A DNA stretch of 20,585 bases, taken from Bacillota bacterium. GTDB lineage: Bacteria; Bacillota; UBA4882; UBA8346. Numbering within the stretch: the first letter of the stretch is position 1; every line of letters begins with the position of its first letter. Shown in pieces: positions 15,110 to 20,585 of this stretch. The stretch lies in contig JAEZJQ010000130.1 of the NCBI GenBank assembly GCA_023436305.1, forward strand, positions 1 through 20,585. The letters run 5' to 3'. Both the position numbers and the translations under genes were made by a program. Under the pieces are notes generated by a model. The model was not told the origin of the DNA. It searched no databases and was given only the letters and a program-made list of their open reading frames with translations.

Positions 15110-15116
15110 CGTCTGG
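15087..15116. repeat. 9-bp direct repeat straddling the hemA stop codon
   Basis: AGCGTCTGG occurs at 15087-15095 and 15108-15116, 21 bp apart; the second copy contains the last two bases of the hemA TAG. The 123-bp gap that follows (15110-15232) is the largest inside the operon and codes for nothing recognisable. Such a scar could come from a deletion or an excised insertion, which would explain the missing HemA C-terminus, but chance is possible. Confidence 0.4.
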
Positions 15117-15232
15117 TATTGAATTTGGATCTATATGATGGGACAATCACGTCACCGTAAAATTGGCCGTATTTATGACAAGACGCCCATATGCCACATT
15201 CGACCCGAATCTCTAAATCGAGGTGCCCAGAG

Positions 15233-16135
15233 ATGCGAAATCATTTTATCATCGGGACGAGAGGCAGTAACCTGGCCCTTATTCAAACGGAGGTAGTCCG
15301 CAGGGCAATTCGAAAACACTTTCCCGAAATCCGGCTGGAGGTCAAGGTCTTGAAAACACTGGGGGATCGCCGGCCGGAATTGGATCTGTTAACCAACCAG
15401 GGTAAAGGAATTTTTTGCGGTGAGATTGAGCAATCCTTGTTGAATCAAGAAATCGATCTGGCGGTTCATAGTGTGAAGGATCTTCCTGGTGAATTGCCAC
15501 CGGGTTTGGTTTTAACGGCTTTTTTGAAACGGGAGGACCCCCGGGAGGTATTGGTTGGCCGGGATGGTTTGAAGCTTATGGAGTTACCGGCCGGCGCCGT
15601 CATCGGTACCAGCAGTATCAGACGGCTGTTACAGTTGAAAGCGAAACGTCCGGATCTGCATTTTGAGCCCATCCGGGGGAATGTGGAAACCCGGATCCGC
15701 AAGGTAATGGATGGACAGTATGATGCCACGATTCTGGCCCTGGCCGGAATCCGGAGGTTGGGATTGGAAGACCGGATCACTGAGTACTTTGCCGCCCCCG
15801 AAATGGTTCCAGCACCGGGACAAGGTTGTATCGGTGTGGAAATCCGGGTTGAAGACCATGAATTAATAAAATACCTACAACCAATCAACGATCCGGTCAC
15901 CGCGTCCGAAATTTCAGCGGAACGGGCCTTCTTGCGAAGAATGGGCGGAAACTGCGAGGCGGCTGCCGGGGCCTATGCCAAAAACGAACAGGGAATCATT
16001 GAAATGTTGGGATTGTTCGGCAGGCCGGACGGCTTGATGATAACCGATCACGTCATTGGGCCGGAGAATGCGGCGGAAGATTTGGGCCGGGAGTTGGCGG
16101 AAAGGATATTACAAGTGAGTGAATACCCATGTTAG
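15233..16135 (+). CDS. hemC: Porphobilinogen deaminase (hydroxymethylbilane synthase)
   Basis: Joins four porphobilinogens into hydroxymethylbilane. I choose ATG 15233 (MRNHFIIGTRGSNLAL) with GAGGTG at 15220-15225; an in-frame ATG at 15191 would add an unusual 14-residue extension. The 300 residues have the family hallmarks: GTRGSNLAL, HSVKDLPGELP with the catalytic Asp, GTSSIRR, RGNVETR, and MGGNCEAAAGAYA in which Cys 241 binds the dipyrromethane cofactor. It sits 123 bp after hemA and overlaps the next gene by 7 bp. Confidence 0.95.
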   Translation: MRNHFIIGTRGSNLALIQTEVVRRAIRKHFPEIRLEVKVLKTLGDRRPELDLLTNQGKGIFCGEIEQSLLNQEIDLAVHSVKDLPGELPPGLVLTAFLKREDPREVLVGRDGLKLMELPAGAVIGTSSIRRLLQLKAKRPDLHFEPIRGNVETRIRKVMDGQYDATILALAGIRRLGLEDRITEYFAAPEMVPAPGQGCIGVEIRVEDHELIKYLQPINDPVTASEISAERAFLRRMGGNCEAAAGAYAKNEQGIIEMLGLFGRPDGLMITDHVIGPENAAEDLGRELAERILQVSEYPC

Positions 16136-17613
16136 CCGGATATGTTTGTCTCATTGGAGCCGGTCCCGGTAACCCCGGGCTGATAACTCTTCAAGGGCTG
16201 GAATACTTGCGCCGGGCCGAGGTTGTAATCTTCGATCACCTGGCTCCCAGCCAACTTTTGTTGGAAACGAAGCCGGATTGTGAGCTTATATCCGCCGGCA
16301 AGGAGGGGGGTAAACCCTCTATCAGTCAGACCGCGATTAATGAATTACTAGTCTCCAGTGCGCGGAAGGGAAAATTCGTGGTCCGTTTGAAGGGCGGCGA
16401 TCCTTTTTTGCTGGGGCGGGGCGGGGAAGAAGCCCAGGCGCTGGTGGACGCGAATATCCCCTATATCTTAGTCCCCGGAGTATCGGCAAGTTACTCTGTC
16501 CCGGCTTATGCGGGTATTCCAGTTACGGACCGAAGGGTCTGTTCCGGGGTTGAGGTTTCTACCGGGCATAAACTTCGGGAAGATGAACGTCCAAATACTC
16601 AGGTGGTATTAATGGCCCTGAATAATCTGGAGGAGGTTGTGGCGGGCTTGCAGACCAGGGGATATTCGGAGGAGACTCCGGCTTGTCTCATTTCTCGAGG
16701 AACCACTTCACAGCAACGGTTGGTAACCGGTAAGCTTTCCACGATAACATATTTGGCCAGAAAGATGGAACCAGCCACTCCTGCGCTATTGGTAGCCGGG
16801 GAGTCCGTTAACTTCGCGAAAACGTTAGACTGGCGAAAGAACTTGCCGTTGGCGGGGAAACGGATCCTATGGACCCGGCCCTCCCAAAAGCAAGAGCCGC
16901 CGGTTTTGGATGAATTAAGCTTATACGGCGCCGAGGTGATCCGTTTTCCCGTTTATTTGATCCAACCGGCACCCGATGAAGTATTGGAGGAAATGTTTCA
17001 GCAAATCCGGGACTATTCCGTGATTGTATTCACAAGTGCCTCCGCCGTCGATATATTTTTTAAGTATTTATTAAAAAAAGAGGAAGACTGGCGCTATTTA
17101 GGATCTTCCCGCATCGCCGCAATCGGTGGAAAAACCGCTCAAGCGCTGAAGGAACGAGGCCGTAACCCCGATTTGGTTGCTTCTATGGCCAATAGCCAGG
17201 GGTTGTTACATTCTTTATTCACTTCAGTAACCCCGGAAGACCAAGTGGCGCTGTGTCGCGCCGGTCAAACATTACCGCTGTTGTCGGAGGGCTTGTTGAA
17301 GGCGGCGATTCCCTTTCGTGATTTTACAATTTATTATGTGGCCTGCCCGGCGTATCCGATCGAATTGGTCCAGGGAATCTTTAATATTCCGCTAAATCTG
17401 ATTGTTTTAACATCTCCGCTGGCAGTAACCCACCTTCACCGGATAACTGCTGAGGCCGGAGTAGAAATCGCCGAATCAACCCGGTTTGCCTGCCTGGGAG
17501 CGGAAACTGCCTCCGCTTTGGGTAAAACCGGTTCCCGGCCTTGGCTAACCCAAAACGAACCGGATGTGGCGGTACTCATCCAAAAAATCTTATCAACATG
17601 GGGGATGGTTTAA
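16129..17613 (+). CDS. cobA-hemD: Fused uroporphyrinogen-III C-methyltransferase and uroporphyrinogen-III synthase
   Basis: This 494-residue fusion closes hydroxymethylbilane to uroporphyrinogen III and methylates it twice to precorrin-2. Residues 1 to about 240 are the SAM-dependent methyltransferase: GAGPGNPGLITLQG near the N-terminus, FDHL, VVRLKGGDPFLLGRGGEEAQ and the VPGVSASYSVPAYAGIPVTDR block. Residues about 250-494 are HemD: GKRILWTRPSQK, VIVFTSASAV, AAIGGKTAQALKERG and ARFACLGAETA-like ends. Fusion in this order is common in Firmicutes. Its ATG overlaps the hemC stop, and the stop lies 1 bp before hemB. This branch supplies siroheme here; a wider heme or cobalamin use cannot be excluded. 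Confidence 0.93.
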   Translation: MLAGYVCLIGAGPGNPGLITLQGLEYLRRAEVVIFDHLAPSQLLLETKPDCELISAGKEGGKPSISQTAINELLVSSARKGKFVVRLKGGDPFLLGRGGEEAQALVDANIPYILVPGVSASYSVPAYAGIPVTDRRVCSGVEVSTGHKLREDERPNTQVVLMALNNLEEVVAGLQTRGYSEETPACLISRGTTSQQRLVTGKLSTITYLARKMEPATPALLVAGESVNFAKTLDWRKNLPLAGKRILWTRPSQKQEPPVLDELSLYGAEVIRFPVYLIQPAPDEVLEEMFQQIRDYSVIVFTSASAVDIFFKYLLKKEEDWRYLGSSRIAAIGGKTAQALKERGRNPDLVASMANSQGLLHSLFTSVTPEDQVALCRAGQTLPLLSEGLLKAAIPFRDFTIYYVACPAYPIELVQGIFNIPLNLIVLTSPLAVTHLHRITAEAGVEIAESTRFACLGAETASALGKTGSRPWLTQNEPDVAVLIQKILSTWGMV

Positions 17614-17614
17614 A

Positions 17615-18592
17615 ATGTTTCCCGGAACACGACTGAGACGGCTACGGCAAACCCCGGTGGTCCGCGATTTGCTTCAGGAAACCCGGCTTCATCTCCGGGA
17701 GTTGATTGCCCCGTTTTTTGTAATCGAAGGCCGGGATCGGATGGAAGAAGTGCCTTCCATGCCCGGTGTTTACCGTTTTACGGTGGATCGGCTTTTAAAG
17801 GAATTGGAAGGGCCGGTGTATCGAGAGATTGGGGGAATACTATTATTCGGAATTCCGATGGAGAAAGATGATTCCGGCGCGACGGCTTGGAATGAACAAG
17901 GTGTGTTGCAGCAGGGGTGCCGGTCCATAAAAGCCGCTTTTCCTGAACTGTTGGTGTTTACAGACTTATGTCTCTGTTCATATACTCATCACGGTCATTG
18001 CGGTTTATTGAATAGCCGGGGGGATATTGACAATGATCGGACACTGGATGTTCTAGAGAAAATTGCGGTGTCTCATGCCGCCGCCGGTTCGGATGTCATT
18101 GCTCCCTCGGATATGATGGACGGACGGATTGGAGCCATCCGGAGGATTTTGGATGAAAAGGGATTTACCCACCAATTAATTTTGGCGTACTCCGCCAAGT
18201 TTGCTTCGGCGTTTTATGGCCCGTTCCGGGAAGCCGCCCATTCCGCCCCCCAACTCGGGGACCGCAAGAGTTATCAATTGCCGCCCGCCAATCGCCGGGA
18301 GGCACTGCGGGAGATGGCGGAAGATCTGGCGGAAGGGGCCGATATGCTGATGGTTAAACCGGCGTTGGCCTATTTGGATATTATCCGGGAAGCCCGGCAG
18401 CAATTTACCGCCCCGCTGGTGGCCTATAATGTCAGCGGGGAATATGCCATGGTAAAAGCGGCGGCTCAATCGGGATGGGTGGATGAAGAACGGATGGTCA
18501 AGGAGATTTTGTTAGGAATCAAACGGGCGGGAGCTGATTTGATCATTACGTATCATGTCAAAGATTTATATGGCTGGGAAAGGGGTTTTTAG
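17615..18592 (+). CDS. hemB: Delta-aminolevulinic acid dehydratase (porphobilinogen synthase)
   Basis: Condenses two aminolevulinates to porphobilinogen. I start it at ATG 17615 (MFPGTRLRRLR), one base after the preceding stop, with GGGGGATGG (17600-17608) upstream; the frame is open further upstream but only inside cobA-hemD. The 325 residues are of normal length. Active-site lysines are Lys 195 (AYSAKFASAFYGP) and Lys 248 (MLMVKPALAYLD). The CLCSYTHHGHC block has C119, C121 and C129, the cysteine triad of the zinc-dependent class. Confidence 0.95.
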   Translation: MFPGTRLRRLRQTPVVRDLLQETRLHLRELIAPFFVIEGRDRMEEVPSMPGVYRFTVDRLLKELEGPVYREIGGILLFGIPMEKDDSGATAWNEQGVLQQGCRSIKAAFPELLVFTDLCLCSYTHHGHCGLLNSRGDIDNDRTLDVLEKIAVSHAAAGSDVIAPSDMMDGRIGAIRRILDEKGFTHQLILAYSAKFASAFYGPFREAAHSAPQLGDRKSYQLPPANRREALREMAEDLAEGADMLMVKPALAYLDIIREARQQFTAPLVAYNVSGEYAMVKAAAQSGWVDEERMVKEILLGIKRAGADLIITYHVKDLYGWERGF

Positions 18593-18593
18593 A

Positions 18594-19871
18594 ATGGCGC
18601 CATCGTTGTGGGAACGGGCCTGGAGAACCATCCCCGGGGGAGTGAACAGCCCGGTGCGTTCCTTTGCTAAAATCGGGATTGAGCCGTTATTTATTGAAAG
18701 CGCCGGTGGAGCTCATTTGACGGATGTCTACAGCCGGAAATATCTTGACTTCGTTTATTCCTGGGGCGCATTAATCTTTGGCCACAGTTTTCCGCCGGTG
18801 ATTGAGAAGGTGGCGGAACGTTTACGGCAGGGCACCAGTTATGGACTGGCTACCGGCCTGGAGGTCGAGTTCGCCGAACGGTTGGTAGAGGCAGTTCCAT
18901 CCTTGGAAATGGTCAGGCTGGTCAACTCCGGGACGGAGGCCACCATGAGCGCTATTCGGCTGGCCCGGGGTTTCACCTGCCGAAACCGGATCATCAAGTT
19001 CTCCGGCTGTTATCACGGCCACAGCAATGAGTTACTGGTGGCCGCCGGTTCGGGAGCGTTAACCTTCGGCTCGCCCGATAGCGCCGGAGTCACGGAAAGT
19101 TCAGCCAAGGATACAATAGTGATTCCCTTCAATGATTTAATCGCGGTGGAGAATGCATTTCGGAAATATGGCGACGATATCGCCGCGGTGATTGTAGAGC
19201 CGGTGGCGGCCAATATGGGGCTGGTTTTACCCCAACCGGGATTTCTGGACGGGTTGCGCCGGTTAACCGGCGAATATGGGTCTTTACTCATTTTCGATGA
19301 AGTGATTACGGGTTTCCGGGTAGCTTATGGCGGTGCCCAGGAGTTCTACAAAGTCATCCCGGATTTAACATGTCTGGGAAAGATTATTGGGGGCGGTTTT
19401 CCTATTGGCGCATACGGTGGACGAAAAGAGATAATGGAAACCGTCTCACCGCTTGGGCCGGTTTATCAAGCGGGTACTTTATCGGGGAACCCGATTGCCG
19501 TAACCGCAGGGGTGGAGACGATCAAATTATTGAAAAACCCGGAAGTATACCGGGATCTAAATCATAAAGGCGAATTTTTCCGGAATGGATTAAAGCGGCT
19601 TGCCCGGGAGGCGGGGATTGAATTGCAAATCACCGGGATCGGATCATTAACGGGAATCTTTTTTAGCGGAGAAGAAATTACAAATTATGAAACGGTATGT
19701 AAGGTGAATCAGGAAATGTACCGCAAGTTTTTTACACTGGCCTTGGCCGAAAAAATTTTATTCCCGCCCTCGCCTTTTGAAACCATCTTTCTGGCTACGG
19801 TTGTTTCGGAGGAACTTTTGGAAAAAACTTTGGCAAGTTTAGAGAACATTTTACGAAAGATCAATGAATAA
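18594..19871 (+). CDS. hemL: Glutamate-1-semialdehyde 2,1-aminomutase
   Basis: PLP enzyme converting glutamate-1-semialdehyde, the HemA product, to 5-aminolevulinate. I choose ATG 18594 (MAPSLWERAWRTIPGGVNSPVRSF), one base after the hemB stop. The 425 residues match the family in length. Visible motifs: PGGVNSPVRSF, VNSGTEATMSAIRLARG, FSGCYHGHSNELL, IVEPVAANMGLVLP, LLIFDEVITGFRV, the PLP lysine Lys 263 in CLGKIIGGGFPIGAYGG, and YQAGTLSGNPIAVTAG. It is the last gene of the collinear run; no convincing terminator follows. Confidence 0.95.
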   Translation: MAPSLWERAWRTIPGGVNSPVRSFAKIGIEPLFIESAGGAHLTDVYSRKYLDFVYSWGALIFGHSFPPVIEKVAERLRQGTSYGLATGLEVEFAERLVEAVPSLEMVRLVNSGTEATMSAIRLARGFTCRNRIIKFSGCYHGHSNELLVAAGSGALTFGSPDSAGVTESSAKDTIVIPFNDLIAVENAFRKYGDDIAAVIVEPVAANMGLVLPQPGFLDGLRRLTGEYGSLLIFDEVITGFRVAYGGAQEFYKVIPDLTCLGKIIGGGFPIGAYGGRKEIMETVSPLGPVYQAGTLSGNPIAVTAGVETIKLLKNPEVYRDLNHKGEFFRNGLKRLAREAGIELQITGIGSLTGIFFSGEEITNYETVCKVNQEMYRKFFTLALAEKILFPPSPFETIFLATVVSEELLEKTLASLENILRKINE

Positions 19872-20029
19872 CGTTACTAATTTGAGAGTATTATTTATTA
19901 ACTTTTAATTTTCTAAGAGACATAATAATAATTCTTTTTTTGAACTAGATCCCGTTTCGGCTTCTCAAATCATTCAAAGTATCCCGGCTCAGAAGCGGAA
20001 TGACCTTGGATTTACATAAAAATCCAAAC
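19872..20029. other. AT-rich intergenic stretch after hemL, no gene seen
   Basis: No open frame with a ribosome binding site was found. A seven-T run at about 19935-19941 lacks a stable stem before it. One inverted repeat, TTGGATTT (20006-20013) with AAATCCAA (20020-20027) and a 6-base loop, sits directly upstream of the next -35; without a T tract it is more likely an operator than a terminator. Confidence 0.5.
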
Positions 20030-20058
20030 TTGAAAACAATAATATTTATGTGTAGAAT
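20030..20058 (+). promoter_or_regulatory. Sigma-A-type promoter before the decayed small gene
   Basis: TTGAAA (20030-20035), 17 bp, TAGAAT (20053-20058). An 8-bp inverted repeat ends 2 bp before the -35. About 38 bp downstream comes a strong ribosome binding site, AAAGGAGGAG. It could also transcribe the zinc-ribbon gene at 20410. Confidence 0.55.
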
Positions 20059-20095
20059 ATAAGTATGTGAAAAGATGACTCAAAGGAGGAGTTTT

Positions 20096-20364
20096 ATGCC
20101 AGCGTACCTGTAATCGTGAAAAAGAAAAGAATAAATTTGTTCAAAACCAAGGGAGTAGTCTATTCTTTTTCAATGATTACAGGGAATGCAGTAATGTATT
20201 AAGGACTAAAATGCATTATTGATATCCAGGAGCTGGCGGAATTTCTCAACGGATATGAGTTGATATATTTTTTACCTCAATTCGGAAAATGCTTTAAAAA
20301 TCAATCGGAACAACTTACCGAATCGGGGTTTAAACAATCGAATAAAAGAAGAGCTATCCGTTAG
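20096..20364 (+). pseudogene. Probable decayed small gene (frameshift and internal stop)
   Basis: AAAGGAGGAG sits 4 bases before ATG 20096, yet that frame stops after five codons (MPAYL). The neighbouring frame from 20098 reads VPVIVKKKRINLFKTKGVVY... SMITGNAVMY to TAA 20200, and after that single stop continues in the same frame as GLKCIIDIQELAEFLNGYELIYFLPQFGKCF to TAG 20362-20364. One indel near the start plus one nonsense change would restore about 88 codons. I do not recognise the protein. The alternative is unrelated noncoding sequence with a chance open frame. Confidence 0.35.
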
Positions 20365-20379
20365 CTCCATTTGATACTG

Positions 20380-20412
20380 CATTCCTTTAACTCTAAATGA
20401 GGTGAAGGAATG
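20380..20412 (+). promoter_or_regulatory. Hairpin enclosing ribosome site and start codon of the zinc-ribbon gene
   Basis: CATTCCTT (20380-20387) is the exact reverse complement of AAGGAATG (20405-20412), whose last three bases are the start codon. CTC (20391-20393) and GAG (20399-20401) can pair inside, burying part of the GAGGTGA ribosome site. A further hairpin, GAGCTA-5-TAGCTC (20351-20367), lies just upstream. Translation of the downstream gene may depend on opening this stem. Confidence 0.4.
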
Positions 20413-20585
20413 AATACAATGATATTAAAATGGAGTCTAGCTCCCCGAAATCAGGAAGACACTATTGAAAAATATTGTCCGAATTGTGGGAAGAAGGTTT
20501 TATTTATTGATTCGCGACTGAGAAGAAGAAACGCCAACGGGAAAGATATCTTTGAATATGCGATTTACAAGTGCCCCAAAGAGCA
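20410..20585 (+). CDS. Zinc-ribbon protein of unknown function (partial, 3' end outside window)
   Basis: The frame opens at ATG 20410 behind GAGGTGA (20399-20405) and runs 58 codons to the window edge. It reads MNTMILKWSLAPRNQEDTIE, then C23-PN-C26-GKKVLF, SRLRRRNANGKDIFEYAIYK and C55. The first CxxC pair and the later cysteine suggest a zinc ribbon whose fourth ligand is beyond the edge. It resembles small Firmicutes proteins with a CPNCGKKV...RRRNANGKD pattern that I recall without an assigned function. It lies after the decayed small gene and may share its promoter. Its start codon is within a predicted hairpin. Confidence 0.65.
   Translation, partial: MNTMILKWSLAPRNQEDTIEKYCPNCGKKVLFIDSRLRRRNANGKDIFEYAIYKCPKE

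Noticed and set aside
20006..20027. Rho-independent terminator after hemL
   Set aside because: The 8-bp stem is AT-rich and is not followed by a T tract on either strand.
1..20585. CRISPR array, tRNA/rRNA genes or insertion sequences
   Set aside because: No regularly spaced repeats, tRNA-like cloverleaf, rRNA segments or transposase frames were seen on either strand.

Overview
The window looks like chromosomal DNA from a two-membrane (diderm) member of the Firmicutes/Bacillota. Evidence for Firmicutes: strong AGGAGG-type ribosome binding sites, sigma-A-like promoters, a fused cobA-hemD gene, and the gene order sirC-hemA-hemC-cobA/hemD-hemB-hemL. Evidence for an outer membrane: a secreted beta-barrel protein ending in Phe (1601-2545), and a sulfate-binding protein whose signal peptide lacks the lipobox cysteine expected in one-membrane Firmicutes. 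I cannot name the genus; a Hydrogenispora/Limnochordia-like or Negativicutes-like lineage is a guess.

Layout. (1) 1-1343: two divergent genes, a four-helix membrane protein (minus strand, cut by the window edge) and a membrane-anchored DUF2318-type cysteine protein (plus strand). They share a nearly mirror-symmetric pair of PhoB/OmpR-like boxes and are closed by a terminator. (2) 1441-2545: a porin-like gene with its own promoter and a palindrome over its -10. (3) 2609-19871: about 17 kb of same-strand, tightly packed genes behind one clear promoter and a structured leader. These cover sulfate uptake (sbp-cysT-cysW-cysA), a protein-thiocarboxylate sulfur-transfer module (hcyS, broken metY, hcyF, hcyD, sir, a TusA-like gene), sulfate activation and reduction (cysH, cysD, cysN) and siroheme synthesis from glutamyl-tRNA (sirC, hemA, hemC, cobA-hemD, hemB, hemL). 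(4) 19872-20585: an AT-rich region with a good promoter, a decayed small gene, and the start of a zinc-ribbon gene whose start codon lies in a hairpin.

How the genes work together. Sulfate would cross the outer membrane (perhaps through the porin), be captured by Sbp and imported by CysTWA. CysDN makes APS, and the iron-sulfur type CysH reduces it directly to sulfite. The ferredoxin-fused Sir reduces sulfite to sulfide using siroheme made by the downstream hem/sirC genes. Sulfide would be loaded on the ThiS-like carrier HcyS, adenylated by HcyF after the JAMM protease HcyD removes its extra C-terminal Gln. This matches the methionine pathway known from Wolinella succinogenes (HcyS, HcyD, HcyF, MetY, Sir).

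The main surprises are these. The metY gene that should consume the carrier-bound sulfur has two large internal deletions, while all its partners look intact. CysN carries a C-terminal APS-kinase-like domain with a destroyed P-loop. HemA lacks its C-terminal dimerisation domain and ends at a 9-bp direct repeat. No tRNA, rRNA, CRISPR array or insertion sequence was seen.
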